DNA of 64,000 nucleotides, from contig NZ_CP083723.1 of the NCBI RefSeq assembly GCF_020150815.1, positions 1,736,001 through 1,800,000 on the forward strand. Direction: 5' to 3'. Source of the stretch: Haloprofundus salilacus (lineage in GTDB: Archaea; Halobacteriota; Halobacteria; Halobacteriales; Haloferacaceae). Both the position numbers and the translations under genes were made by a program. Below, piece by piece: positions 37,449 to 46,291 of the stretch. Positions within the stretch are counted from its first letter, which is position 1. The number at the start of each line of letters is the position of its first letter. The notes below the pieces were generated by a model. That model had not been told where the DNA came from, did not search any database, and saw only the letters and a list, made by a program, of their open reading frames with translations.

Positions 37449-39557
37449 TTATAGTTGGTCCGGGTCGATGGTCAGTCGCACGTCGACGGCCTGTACGCCC
37501 GTCCCGTCGCCTTCTTTCGGGAGCGCGACGAGCGGGTTGATGTCGAGTTCGAGGATGGCCGGGAAGTCCGACACGAGTTGCGAGAGTCGCTGGATGGTCT
37601 CGACGATGGCGTCGCGGTCGACCGGGTCGCGGCCGCGCGCACCGCGGAGCAGCGGCGCGGTCTGAATCTCGTCGGTCATCTCGCGGGCTTCGCTCTCGGA
37701 GACGGGCGCGACGCGGAACGTCGTGTCCTCCAGAATCTCGACGAAGATGCCCCCGAGACCGAACATCAGCAGTGGCCCGAACTGCGGGTCGCGGTTCATC
37801 CCGACGATGGTCTCGACGCCGTCGTCGAGGTTCACCATCTCCTGGACCTGGACGCCGAGAATCGTCGCGTCCGGTTGGTAGTTGCGCGCCCGAGTTACGA
37901 GGTCCTCGTACGCGTCGTACACCTCCTCGTTCGAAACGCCGACTTTGACGCCGCCGATGTCGGACTTGTGGAGGATGTCCGGACTGACGATCTTCATCAC
38001 CACGTCGCCGCCGATGTCGTGGGCGACGGCGACGGCGTCGGCGGGGTCGTCGACGATATCGCCCGTCGGCGTGGGGATGCCGTAGGCGTCGAGCAGGTCC
38101 ATCGCCTCCACTCCGATGCGCGTGTCGCCGCGGTCCGCCGCCTCCTCCAGTATCGACTGGACGTGCTCGCGGTCGACGTCGAACTCGATGGGATCGTCGT
38201 ATTCGCGGTGCTGGATGTCGCGGTACTCGCCGAGGGCGTCGAGGCTCTCGACGGCGCGGGCGGGGTCGAAGTAGTTCGGGATGCCTGCCTCGCGCAGCAC
38301 GCCTTCGGCGGCGTCGACGCGCTCACCGCCCATGAAGCAGGCGGCGACCGGTTTCCCGTGTTTCTCGCGGAGTTCGACCGTCGCTTCAGCGAGTTCGCCG
38401 TAGTCGAGCACTGCCGTCGGCGCCGAGAGGACGAGCGCGCAGCCGACGTTCTCGTCGGCGAGCGCGATGTCGAGCGCGTCGCGGAAGCGGTCGATGTCGG
38501 CGTCGCCGACCACGTCGACCGGGTTGTAGATGTTTCCTTCCTCGGGCAGTTTCTCGCCGAAGGCGTCGAGTGTCTCGTCGGAGAACGTCGCCATCTCGAG
38601 GTCGGACTCACCGACTGCGTCGGTCGCCATCACGCCGGGACCGCCCGCGTTCGTGATGACGGCAATGTTCTTCGACTCCGGCAGCGGCTGGTTGGCGAGC
38701 ATCTGCGCCGCGTCGAACAGTTCTTGCGGCGACGACGCGCGCAGCACGCCCGCCTGTTCGAGACCCGCCTCGTAGGCGCGGTCCGACCCGGCGATGGTCC
38801 CCGTGTGCGACGACGCGGCCTGCGCCCCGGCGTCGGTCTTGCCCGATTTGACGAGTAGAATCGGCGTCTCCTGCGTCACCTCGCGGGCGGTGTCGATGAA
38901 CTTTCGTCCCTCCTCGATGCCTTCGAGGTAACCGATGACCACGTCGGTGTCGGGGTCGTCGCCCCACTCGGCGACGAAATCCGTCTCGTCGAGGACGGCC
39001 TTGTTGCCCAGCGAGACGACGTCTTTGAAGCCGACGCCCTCGTCGTTGGCCCAGTCGAGAACGGCGGTGATGAACGCGCCTGACTGGCTCATGAAGGAGA
39101 GACCGCCTTCGAGTGCGTTGTCTGGGCCGAAGGTGGCGTTCATCCCGTTCGGCGTACTCATGACTCCGAGGCTGTTCGGTCCGACGAGGTTGATGTCGTG
39201 CGCTTCGGCGACCTCGCGGAGCTCTCGCTCGCGGGCCGCGCCCTCGCTGCCGGTTTCGCCGAATCCGGCGGTGATGACCACGACGTTCTCCACGCCGCTC
39301 TCTCCGGCCTCTCTGACGGCGTCGACTGCGATCTGCGGCGGGACGACGACCACCGCGAGGTCGGCGTCGCTCTCGCCGACGGAGTCGACACACGAGAGTC
39401 CGAGCACCTCGTCGTAGTTCGGGTTCACCGGCACGACCTCGCCGTCGTAGTCGTCGACGAGGTTCTGCGTGATGGCGCGGCCGATGGACCCCTCACGCGC
39501 AGTCGCGCCGACGACGGCGATGCGTCCCGGCGCGAACAGTTCAGATAGCGCTCCCAT
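37449..39557 (-). CDS. acd: Acetate-CoA ligase (ADP-forming)
   Basis: 702 residues from ATG 39557 (MGALSELFAPGRIAVVGATAREGS); an extension to 39626 is not family-like. Single-chain form joining the alpha part (CoA-binding Rossmann, about 1-125; succinyl-CoA-synthetase-like ligase domains to about 460) and the beta part (ATP-grasp about 480-702, VVMKIVSPDILHKSDIGGVKVGV). The phosphohistidine loop is SSHTGTIAGSD. It makes acetate, ATP and CoA from acetyl-CoA, ADP and phosphate, conserving energy during sugar overflow. Co-directional with the Pta-like gene. Confidence 0.92.
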   Translation of the reverse strand: MGALSELFAPGRIAVVGATAREGSIGRAITQNLVDDYDGEVVPVNPNYDEVLGLSCVDSVGESDADLAVVVVPPQIAVDAVREAGESGVENVVVITAGFGETGSEGAARERELREVAEAHDINLVGPNSLGVMSTPNGMNATFGPDNALEGGLSFMSQSGAFITAVLDWANDEGVGFKDVVSLGNKAVLDETDFVAEWGDDPDTDVVIGYLEGIEEGRKFIDTAREVTQETPILLVKSGKTDAGAQAASSHTGTIAGSDRAYEAGLEQAGVLRASSPQELFDAAQMLANQPLPESKNIAVITNAGGPGVMATDAVGESDLEMATFSDETLDAFGEKLPEEGNIYNPVDVVGDADIDRFRDALDIALADENVGCALVLSAPTAVLDYGELAEATVELREKHGKPVAACFMGGERVDAAEGVLREAGIPNYFDPARAVESLDALGEYRDIQHREYDDPIEFDVDREHVQSILEEAADRGDTRIGVEAMDLLDAYGIPTPTGDIVDDPADAVAVAHDIGGDVVMKIVSPDILHKSDIGGVKVGVSNEEVYDAYEDLVTRARNYQPDATILGVQVQEMVNLDDGVETIVGMNRDPQFGPLLMFGLGGIFVEILEDTTFRVAPVSESEAREMTDEIQTAPLLRGARGRDPVDRDAIVETIQRLSQLVSDFPAILELDINPLVALPKEGDGTGVQAVDVRLTIDPDQL

Positions 39558-39668
39558 CGTCTCTGTGTACCGTCCCTCGGCGCATAAGTTCGGGTGTGTG
39601 CTCCGTGACGTGGGCCAAACTGTCACTCACCGACGACCGTGAACGACCTGCGACCGGCGGAGCCGAGT

Positions 39669-40460
39669 TCAACAGACGTGGCCGCCGCCGTCGACCCACA
39701 CCGTCTCGCCGGTGACGAACGAGGCGTCCTCACTAGCCAAAAAGAGGTACGCACCCGGGAGTTCGTCGGGCGTCGCCGCGCGTAGCGGGAGCGTGGGCTG
39801 GTCGGCGCGCTCCTCGTCCGGGCCGACCTCGCGGGCGAGCTCGGACCAGCCCTCGGTGATCTCGGTGGCGACGGGACCGGGTGCGACGGCGTTGACGCGC
39901 ACGCCGTGCTGGGCGAGTTCGAGCGCCGCGCTCCGCGTGAGCATCCGAATCGCCCCCTTCGTCGTCGCGTAGTGCGAGTGTTCCCACTCGGCGACGCCCA
40001 TCGTCGTCGACGCGGTGTTGACGACGACGCCGCCCTCGCCGCGCGTAATCATCTCCTCGGCCGCGAGTTGCGTGCCGAAGAACGCGCCGTAGGTGTTCAC
40101 CTCGTGGACGCGCCTGAGGTCCTCGGGGGTAACCTCGCGGAACCGCTTGCTGACGTGGATTCCGGCGTTGTTGATCATCACGTCGACGCCGCCGTAGCCG
40201 CGTGCGTGTTCGACCACAGCCTTCAGTTCGGCGGGGTCGCTCACGTCGCATTCGAGGAACTCGGCGGTGGCTCCGCGCTCTCGCGCGAGTTCGTGCGTCG
40301 GCGTGGTTGCGTCGAGGTCTTTCGGCTCCTCGCGCACGTCGGCGTTCAGTACCGTCGCACCGGCGTCGGCGAACGCGAGCGCGATTGCTCGCCCGATACC
40401 GGAACTCGCGCCGGTGACGACGACCGTGTCTCCTTCGAACGTCGGCGATAAACGTCCCAT
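39669..40460 (-). CDS. SDR-family NAD(P)-dependent oxidoreductase
   Basis: 263-residue classical short-chain dehydrogenase. Cofactor motif TGASSGIGRAIA (about 16-27), NNAGIHV, catalytic Ser in NTASTTMG, YATTKGA with the Tyr-x-x-x-Lys pair, and PGPVATEI. The C-terminal FVTGETVWVDGGG is typical of glucose/3-oxoacyl-type reductases. An acidic residue after strand 2 (NADVREEP) suggests NAD(H). Substrate unknown. A single gene, 111 nt upstream of acd on the same strand. Confidence 0.9.
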   Translation of the reverse strand: MGRLSPTFEGDTVVVTGASSGIGRAIALAFADAGATVLNADVREEPKDLDATTPTHELARERGATAEFLECDVSDPAELKAVVEHARGYGGVDVMINNAGIHVSKRFREVTPEDLRRVHEVNTYGAFFGTQLAAEEMITRGEGGVVVNTASTTMGVAEWEHSHYATTKGAIRMLTRSAALELAQHGVRVNAVAPGPVATEITEGWSELAREVGPDEERADQPTLPLRAATPDELPGAYLFLASEDASFVTGETVWVDGGGHVC

Positions 40461-40668
40461 ACTCGTCGTACGGGAGAGGCGAACCTCAAAATTCGGTCGC
40501 GCGATTAGCGAATGGCGAACAGGCGGCCGCGTCGAATCGTGGCGTCCGCGAGCGGGTGACCGCGCTCCCGCCTCGTCTGACTCGCGGCGATAGTTACGTC
40601 ACGAGGCGGGATGGTTCCGTCTTCGTATTTGAACGTCGGGGGATACGGGTACGGAGGCGGACGCGGAA

Positions 40669-40977
40669 TCAGAGCAGGTCGTCGGGGTCGTGCTTCTCAC
40701 GCATTCGGGTCGCCTCGGTTGCGTACGCCTCCCGCGAGTCGTCGTCGTCGACGCGGCCGAGGCTGTCGGGTTTCGCGTCCACCGCGGCGGTGGTGTCGCG
40801 AACGTCGCCGAAACTCGTGAGCGCGCGCTCCTTTCTGAGGTACTGCGACCCGTCTGGCGTCGCGTAGACGAGGATGATGATGTTCTGCTCGTCGTCGGAG
40901 TAGGTACGCTCGACGAGCCACACCCGGACGGCGTTGTCTCCGGCGTCTTCGGGATCGTCGGGGTCAGTAACGCTCAT
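40669..40977 (-). CDS. Haloarchaeal conserved hypothetical protein, 102 aa
   Basis: Very acidic, soluble protein starting MSVTDPDDPEDAGDNAV. The segment VRVWLVERTYSDDEQNIIILVYATPDGSQYLRKERAL looks like a three-stranded sheet and is the conserved core of a small haloarchaeal family of unknown function. The tail EAYATEATRMREKHDPDDLL is helical. It lies 51 nt downstream of the manganese-transporter gene in the same direction and might be co-transcribed. Confidence 0.65.
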   Translation of the reverse strand: MSVTDPDDPEDAGDNAVRVWLVERTYSDDEQNIIILVYATPDGSQYLRKERALTSFGDVRDTTAAVDAKPDSLGRVDDDDSREAYATEATRMREKHDPDDLL

Positions 40978-41028
40978 CGATGCGTACTACGTCTCCCAGT
41001 CAGAAGTGCGTTTTTCGCTCCCATCCGC

Positions 41029-42261
41029 TCAGAGCACCCCGAAGCCGAACATCGGGCCGAACGCGAGGTGGAGACCGATACCGACGACGAGCGCCGGAAC
41101 CGTCGTGTAGATGCTGGCGACGATGGCCGCCTTCTTGTCGATGGCTAGGAGCGGGAACAGTGCGTCGCCGTCCTGGCTGATGGCGTTCGCCGTCAGCGCC
41201 GAGAACGGGATCGCGCCCTCGGCGTACGCTGTCGCGAGCAGGATCTGCGGGCCGCAACCGGGAATCAACCCGACGAGTGCCGCGCCGATGGGCGCGAGAA
41301 CGCCCGCGGCGGCGGCGAACACCTGCAGGTCGACGCCGGTCAGGAGGATGCCGTACTCGTACAGGAGGTACGCCGCGATGACCCAGACGGTGACGAACGA
41401 TGTCTCCATCGCCGCGTGCGTGAGCGTCTCGTAGACGTTTCTGAACGTGTCGCGGGCCTGTCCCACGTGGCCGTGGCCGACGTAGCGTCGACCGACGAAG
41501 TAGAGGTAAAACGAGAGCGTCGTCCCGACGAGACCGAAGACGGTGAACGCGCCCGCGAAACTCGCGTCGGCGATCATCGGCACCTCGGGCGCGCCTCGAA
41601 TCAGGTAGAGGACGCCGGCGACGAGACCACCGGCGGCGGCGACCCACCAGAGCGCGAGGGCGGCTTGGCTCACGCGGCGGAGTACTGGGGCGTCGCGGAT
41701 GGTCCCGTCGACTTCGCAGCTCTGGACGTCCTCGTAATGGTGGACTTGGTTGCCGACGGCGGGTGCGGCGACGCCACCGTCGGTCACCGTTCGGCCCATG
41801 CGGGCTACCGCGCTGTCGACGCGGCCCACACCCATCCCGAAGCGGTCGATGGCATAGCCGAAGACGACCGCCGAGACGAAGGCAAGTCCGTAGGCGTACA
41901 GTCCCGCTTCGGGTGCGAGCGCGATGATGACGAACGCGGAGTCGCCGGCCGTCGCAACCAGCGTCGCGACCACCGTCCCGAAGGAGACGCTCCCGCGGAC
42001 GTACAGCGGCATCATCACGATAGCGCCGCCGCACCCCGGGGTCAACCCCATCAGCGCGCCGACGAGCGGTTGGTACTTCTCCTCGGATTCAAGGCGCTCG
42101 ACGAGCCGACCGTCGGTCCGATACTGGACGTAACTGAACAGCAACACCGTCACCGCGACGAACGCGCTTACCTGCACGAAACCGTCGCGTATAGATCCAA
42201 GGAAGATGTCGAACAGCTCGTTCGGCAGACCGGCCTGAGCGACGGGTACGAACTCACCCAT
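41029..42261 (-). CDS. Putative manganese transporter (DUF2899-like)
   Basis: 410 residues, ten or so hydrophobic segments. Two homologous halves each carry a Pro-Gly-Cys-Gly motif: LMGLTPGCGGAIVMMPLY (about 70-87) and LVGLIPGCGPQILLATAY (about 320-337), which probably line the substrate path. A cytoplasmic loop with NQVHHYEDVQSCE separates them. This is the family annotated as putative manganese transporter, or arsenic-efflux-like; export of Mn2+ is the usual idea. A palindrome over the predicted transcription start suggests metal-dependent control. Confidence 0.82.
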   Translation of the reverse strand: MGEFVPVAQAGLPNELFDIFLGSIRDGFVQVSAFVAVTVLLFSYVQYRTDGRLVERLESEEKYQPLVGALMGLTPGCGGAIVMMPLYVRGSVSFGTVVATLVATAGDSAFVIIALAPEAGLYAYGLAFVSAVVFGYAIDRFGMGVGRVDSAVARMGRTVTDGGVAAPAVGNQVHHYEDVQSCEVDGTIRDAPVLRRVSQAALALWWVAAAGGLVAGVLYLIRGAPEVPMIADASFAGAFTVFGLVGTTLSFYLYFVGRRYVGHGHVGQARDTFRNVYETLTHAAMETSFVTVWVIAAYLLYEYGILLTGVDLQVFAAAAGVLAPIGAALVGLIPGCGPQILLATAYAEGAIPFSALTANAISQDGDALFPLLAIDKKAAIVASIYTTVPALVVGIGLHLAFGPMFGFGVL

Positions 42262-42277
42262 CGGTCGACCACCGTAG

Positions 42278-42293
42278 ATTAGACATATCTAAT
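42278..42293. promoter_or_regulatory. Palindromic operator of the manganese transporter gene
   Basis: ATTAGACATATCTAAT has perfect 6-bp arms around CATA. It lies 17-32 nt before the start codon at 42261. The likely TATA box, TATATG on the minus strand (42320-42315), is about 25 nt upstream of the palindrome, so the site covers the expected transcription start. The arrangement fits a repressor of the DtxR/MntR class, whose haloarchaeal members include SirR and Idr. Confidence 0.6.
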
Positions 42294-42345
42294 TCACTCT
42301 TTAGCCCTCTAGAACATATAGCTTCGTGTTACGTCGTACCAGTCG

Positions 42346-42852
42346 TCACGTCGTGCTAGTCGTCACGTCGACCACGTCGGCGTCGGCGTGTTCTCGAAGC
42401 GATTCGGGCGTGAGCGCGAAGACGGCGCTGGGCGTCCCGGCGGCGGCCCACACCGTCTCGTATTCGGTGAGCGTCGGGTCCAGCAGCGTTCGGACGTCCG
42501 AGTCGTGGCAGAACGGCGGGACGCCGCCAATGGCCCAGCCGATTCGCTCCCGAATCAGTTCGGGGTCGGCCATCGAGACGGCGTCGGCGGGGACGCCGAG
42601 TTCGCCGGCGAGCGTCCCCTCGTCGACGCGGTTAGCGCCGCTGGTGACGGCGACGACGAGCGTCTCCGTCCCTGTCGCCCCGCCGTTCGCGGCGGAGAAG
42701 ACGAGGCTGCTGGCGATCTGACCGACTTCACAGCCGATAGCGTCGGCGGCGTCGGCGGCCGTCTTCGTCCCTTCGGGAAACTCGCGAACGGTCACGTCGA
42801 GGTCGTAGGCGTCGGCGGCGCGTTCGGCGAACGCCTGTGCGCGTGGATGCAT
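42346..42852 (-). CDS. YbaK/ProX-type aminoacyl-tRNA deacylase
   Basis: 168 residues from ATG 42852. Conserved elements are VREFPEGTKTAADAADAIGCEVGQIASSLVF (with the family lysine region replaced by SLVF), VAVTSGANRVD, and the GWAIGGVPPFCH loop. YbaK-like enzymes clear mischarged tRNAs such as Cys-tRNA-Pro in trans. The longer frame to 42954 has no support. Not in an operon with known translation genes. Confidence 0.85.
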   Translation of the reverse strand: MHPRAQAFAERAADAYDLDVTVREFPEGTKTAADAADAIGCEVGQIASSLVFSAANGGATGTETLVVAVTSGANRVDEGTLAGELGVPADAVSMADPELIRERIGWAIGGVPPFCHDSDVRTLLDPTLTEYETVWAAAGTPSAVFALTPESLREHADADVVDVTTSTT

Positions 42853-42978
42853 GAGAGGCGATGGCGCACAAGAAGGTAAAACAGCTACGCCGTCGGCAAC
42901 GGAGCGAGCGCTCGCTCGACAGACGGCCCATGCGCCGCTCGGTGGCGTCGGCACGGCAAAAAATGGGAGTGCGATTCG

Positions 42979-43197
42979 CTACAGTAAGAACGACAGTATC
43001 GCCAGTACGATGAACACGAGGATGAGGATCCGGGCGATCTCCATCGTGACGCCAGCGATTCCTCGCGCACCGACTACGTAGGAGACGATAGCCAGCACGA
43101 TGAACAGCACAGCGAGTTCGAGGAACCCGCCGGACTGCAATGGAACCGCCGCCGTCGCGTTCGCGAGTTCGGCTAGCATCCGTGCCACCCCGCGCAT
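42979..43197 (-). CDS. DUF1328-like small membrane protein, 72 aa
   Basis: Two hydrophobic helices (about 27-45 and 52-72) with the conserved FLELAVLFIVLAIVSYVVGARGIAGVTMEIARILILVFIVL. In bacteria DUF1328 (YtjA-like) proteins are linked to stress and envelope; here function is unknown. The start could also be the internal Met at position 7. A TATA box CTATAAC (43265-43259, minus) and a 15-bp palindrome sit upstream. Confidence 0.8.
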   Translation of the reverse strand: MRGVARMLAELANATAAVPLQSGGFLELAVLFIVLAIVSYVVGARGIAGVTMEIARILILVFIVLAILSFLL

Positions 43198-43282
43198 CGT
43201 CCGCCGTTTGTCGTTGTGAAGGTCATCGCACTCTCACGTGCAACTGCGACCCGATTAGTTATAGTTCGTACTTTGGTGAACA

Positions 43283-43297
43283 ATCTCTCCGAGAGAT
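43283..43297. promoter_or_regulatory. 15-bp perfect palindrome ATCTCTC-C-GAGAGAT
   Basis: Perfect 7-bp arms around a single base, 18 nt upstream of the CTATAAC box of the DUF1328-like gene on the minus strand. The rest of this 356-nt gap (43198-43553) shows AT-rich promoter sequence and no supported gene; the frame at 43332-43520 is Ser/Arg-rich and unconvincing. A position just upstream of the TATA/BRE fits an activator, or a repressor blocking TBP-TFB. Confidence 0.5.
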
Positions 43298-43553
43298 AGT
43301 TAGCCGAACGCGAATAGTGAAGATGGGCGAATTACGCCTTCGCCTGTCGGTTCTCCCGGACGAAATCTCGGCGAAAGATGAGATTAGCTCCGCCTACTGC
43401 GCAGAAACAGCGGCCATCGCTGCTCCGTCGACCCGACGTTTCCGTTTCCGACGTCAGATTCTGTGGCGTCAGCAGTGACTTCGCTGGTGACACTGTTGCG
43501 ACGCTGGCGACGGTCGCCACACAGAAGAATGTCGGCGTGACGGGTTAGACCGT

Positions 43554-43838
43554 TCAGTGCGAGTGACCCGTCGCCTCGGCGAGCGTCATGCCGAAGCGCT
43601 CCTCGAACAGTTCTTCGCCTTTCTCGTTGATCTCGACAAGGTCCTCCGGCGTCTCCCCCTCCGAGTGGTGGACGATGGCGTGCGCGCGCTGGACGAACGA
43701 GAGCAGTAAGATGTCGCCGACGACTTCCGTCGGTTGCTCGCCCTGTTCGGAGAGCACGTCGACGAGTCCGGCGGGCAGTTCGACGGAGTCGCTGTCGCCG
43801 TCGGGTCCTTCGATGGTGTACGTCTCGGTGTCGACCAT
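43554..43838 (-). CDS. Haloarchaeal conserved hypothetical protein, 94 aa
   Basis: Acidic, soluble protein starting MVDTETYTIEGPDGDSDSVEL. ELPAGLVDVLSEQGEQPTEVVGDILLLSFVQRAHAIVHHSEG reads as a small helical domain; the C-terminus EERFGMTLAEATGHSH is His-rich but without a clear metal motif. It matches a haloarchaeal DUF (DUF7545, from memory). Probably transcribed separately from trxB, 108 nt upstream on the same strand. Confidence 0.7.
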   Translation of the reverse strand: MVDTETYTIEGPDGDSDSVELPAGLVDVLSEQGEQPTEVVGDILLLSFVQRAHAIVHHSEGETPEDLVEINEKGEELFEERFGMTLAEATGHSH

Positions 43839-43946
43839 AGGGGTTCGACGGGCGTGCGAGATAAAGGGGCTGTGGTATCGGGGTGAATCGAGCGTTCGAG
43901 ATCGCGCGGGACGCGAGAAAAAGAACTGCAGAATGAAACCGCGTTC

Positions 43947-45014
43947 TCAGTCGTCGGACTCGGCGGCCGCGGGTTCCGCCGCCCCGGTTTCGGTCCGTTC
44001 GAGCCCTTCGAGGTAGTCGTCGGCGTCGATGGCGGCCTTACAGCCCATTCCTCCGGCCGTGACGGCCTGCTGGTAGTGGAAGTCGACAACGTCGCCCGCG
44101 CCGAAGATACCGGGAACGTCCGTCTCGGTCTGACCGCCTCCGAAGCCGCCTTTCGTCTTCAGGTAGCCCTCGGGGTCCATCTGCACGTCCGTCCCTTCGA
44201 GATACTCGGTGTTCGGCGTGTGGCCGATGGCGTAGAACACCGCGCCCGCGTCGAACTCGAACTCCTCGGTCTCGGGGTCGTCGAGGCGGTCGGTCGGGTG
44301 ACCCTCCGGGTGACGGACCATCGTCACGGTGTTCACGCCCTCTTCGGGCGACCCGTGGAGTTTGGTCACTTCGGTGTTGAGCACGAGATCTATCTCGTCG
44401 TCGTCGACCTTCTCCATCACGCGGTCGATCCAGTAGTCCTCGGCGCGGAACTCCTCGCGGCGGTGGACGATGTACACTTTCGAGGCGAACTTGGTGAGGA
44501 ACGTCGCCTCCTCCATCGCGGCGTCGCCGCCGCCGACGACGACGATCTTCTCGTCGCGGAAGAACGCGCCGTCGCAGGTCGCGCAGGTCGACAGCCCGTA
44601 CCCCATCAGTTCGTCCTCGCCGGGGATACCAAGCGTCCGGGCGCTCGCGCCGGAGGCGGCGATGAGCGCGTCAGTCGTGTACACGTCGCCGTTGGTGAGT
44701 TCGACGCGGAACGGCTGCTGGGAGTCGTCGACGTCGGCGACGACGCCGTTTTTGATCTCCGTGCCGAAGCGCTTCGCCTGCGTCTTCATGTCGTTGACGA
44801 GCTCGGGACCGCTGATTCCCTCCGGGAAGCCTGGGAAGTTGTCGACTTCCGTCGTGAGCGTCAGCTGGCCACCGGGTTCGGTCCCCTCGAACACCAGCGG
44901 GTCGTTGTTCGAGCGGGCGGCGTAGATGGCCGCCGTGAGTCCCGCGATGCCCGTTCCGGCGACGATGAGCCGCCGGTGTTCGACGAATCCGTCTTCCGCA
45001 GATACGTCTGTCAT
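43947..45014 (-). CDS. trxB: Thioredoxin-disulfide reductase family flavoprotein
   Basis: 355 residues. FAD motif GTGIAGLTAAIYAARS (about 19-34), redox-active CATCDG (about 153-158, CxxC), NAD(P) motif VVVGGGDAAMEEA, and FGAGDVVDFHYQQAVTAGGMG. It reduces thioredoxin or a related partner with NAD(P)H. The C-terminal 20 residues are an acidic Ala-rich tail. AAATTAAATACA (about 45037-45048, minus strand) lies 25-34 nt before the ATG, indicating a leaderless transcript. Confidence 0.9.
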   Translation of the reverse strand: MTDVSAEDGFVEHRRLIVAGTGIAGLTAAIYAARSNNDPLVFEGTEPGGQLTLTTEVDNFPGFPEGISGPELVNDMKTQAKRFGTEIKNGVVADVDDSQQPFRVELTNGDVYTTDALIAASGASARTLGIPGEDELMGYGLSTCATCDGAFFRDEKIVVVGGGDAAMEEATFLTKFASKVYIVHRREEFRAEDYWIDRVMEKVDDDEIDLVLNTEVTKLHGSPEEGVNTVTMVRHPEGHPTDRLDDPETEEFEFDAGAVFYAIGHTPNTEYLEGTDVQMDPEGYLKTKGGFGGGQTETDVPGIFGAGDVVDFHYQQAVTAGGMGCKAAIDADDYLEGLERTETGAAEPAAAESDD

Positions 45015-45161
45015 TGACCACTGTTGGCCGCGGGTTTGTATTTAATTTGTGCTGTTCGACGCGGGTGATGCAACAGTAAGTCGGACGCGAGCGCGACGAC
45101 GCGGCGGCCCTCGTCGCGACGACAGGGGAACGCTTAGGCGACGAGGCGCACATCCGGAGGT

Positions 45162-45446
45162 ATGTCTGCGGACCTCGAAGAGAAGACGACGCGTTACGAG
45201 CGGATGCTCGCCGACGCCCTCGACGAAGCCGAAGCGGTGCCGCCGGACGGGACGCCGCTGTCGGCGATGGCCGACGACTGCCGGGAGATGGCCGAGTCGT
45301 ATCTCGACGACGGCCGCCACTTCCGGGAGACCGACGACTGGGTGAACGCGCTCGCGTCGTTCTCGTACGGCTACGGCTGGTTGGACGCGGGCGTCCGGAT
45401 GGGGCTGTTCTCGATTCCCGAGGAGACGGAACTGTTCACGACGTAG
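45162..45446 (+). CDS. DUF357-family protein, 94 aa
   Basis: All-helical acidic protein starting MSADLEEKTTRYERMLADAL. The C-terminal ALASFSYGYGWLDAGVRMGLF is the signature of archaeal DUF357, whose role is not known. Divergent from trxB, sharing the promoter region. A CTTAGG element lies about 25 nt upstream, again suggesting a leaderless mRNA. Confidence 0.8.
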   Translation: MSADLEEKTTRYERMLADALDEAEAVPPDGTPLSAMADDCREMAESYLDDGRHFRETDDWVNALASFSYGYGWLDAGVRMGLFSIPEETELFTT

Positions 45447-45530
45447 CAAACGCGTTGAGGAGGAACCTGCGCCCCGGGCCTGTATGCTCCGGCGATGTGT
45501 TTAGGTCGGTCGGTGGACTCTCACTCACTG

Positions 45531-45818
45531 ATGGAGTCAATCCTCTGGTACGTGCTGACGAGCACGCGCGGCGGTGACAACCGCCTCAGACTCCTCGTCG
45601 CCGCCGACGAAGAAGCCCGCAACGCCAACCAATTCGCCGCGGACCTCGGGTTGGATTACAAGACGGTTCGCCACCACCTCGACGTTCTCGTCGAAAACGA
45701 TATCCTCGAACCGCTCACCGAGGGATACGGCGCGCGGTATCGGCCGACCGACAGGGTTAGACACCACTGGGAGACGGTCGAGAAGATACTCGCGGAGTCC
45801 GACGTCGAACGCCCCTGA
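45531..45818 (+). CDS. ArsR-like winged-helix transcriptional regulator
   Basis: 95 residues from ATG 45531; a TGTTTAGG element 27-34 nt upstream supports this start rather than the longer frame. Winged helix: SILWYVLTSTRGGDNRLRLLVAADEEARNANQFAADLGLDYKTVRHHLDVLVENDILEP. The recognition helix is YKTVRHHLDVL, followed by a wing EGYGARYRPT. No cysteine pair, so no metal site of ArsR type. Its target may be its neighbours or elsewhere. Convergent with ribL, 22 nt apart. Confidence 0.85.
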   Translation: MESILWYVLTSTRGGDNRLRLLVAADEEARNANQFAADLGLDYKTVRHHLDVLVENDILEPLTEGYGARYRPTDRVRHHWETVEKILAESDVERP

Positions 45819-45840
45819 GCGACGCGTATCCGAGCGGAAG

Positions 45841-46272
45841 TTAGCAGTCGCGCCGAGAGAGAATCCGCTCGATGATGTCGCCCGTCGAGAGTAGTTCGTC
45901 GGGATACTTCGGTTCGCGCGCGGAGGCGCGCTCGACGGCGCAGTCGATGCCGCGGGCGGCCAACGCAGACTCGATAGCCGCCTCGTCGTGGTGCTGGTCG
46001 TAGCCGAGGACGATGAGGTCGGGTTGAATCTCCTCGATTGGGACGAAGATGTCCTCGCGGTGGCCGAGGTGCGCCTCGTCGACGACGGCGAGCGCGGCGA
46101 CCAAGTCCCGGCGCTGGCGGTCGGAGAGAACCGGTTTCTTCTTGTGGGTGACGTTGTCGCGTCGAGCAACGATGACGTGGAGTTCGTCGCCCATCGAGGC
46201 GGCCTCCGAGAGGTAGTGGACGTGGCCGGGGTGGAGCAGGTCGAACGTGCCTTGTGCGATTACCGTCGTCAT
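45841..46272 (-). CDS. ribL: FAD synthase (archaeal RibL type)
   Basis: 143-residue nucleotidyltransferase that adenylates FMN to FAD with ATP or CTP. Class I motif [18 protein letters not shown] (HxGH), the R-x-D and [18 protein letters not shown] segment, and the ISTGDII-like end [12 protein letters not shown]. Archaeal RibL lacks the riboflavin kinase domain of bacterial RibF, consistent with this length. The JAMM protease gene lies 19 nt upstream on the same strand, so the two are probably an operon. Confidence 0.92.
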   Translation of the reverse strand: MTTVIAQGTFDLLHPGHVHYLSEAASMGDELHVIVARRDNVTHKKKPVLSDRQRRDLVAALAVVDEAHLGHREDIFVPIEEIQPDLIVLGYDQHHDEAAIESALAARGIDCAVERASAREPKYPDELLSTGDIIERILSRRDC

Positions 46273-46291
46273 GCGTCGAAATCCTCGTGAA

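Noticed and set aside
43332-43520. 62-codon minus frame in the 43.2-43.55 kb gap
   Set aside because: Ser/Arg-rich, overlaps no promoter pattern, and contains no family signal.
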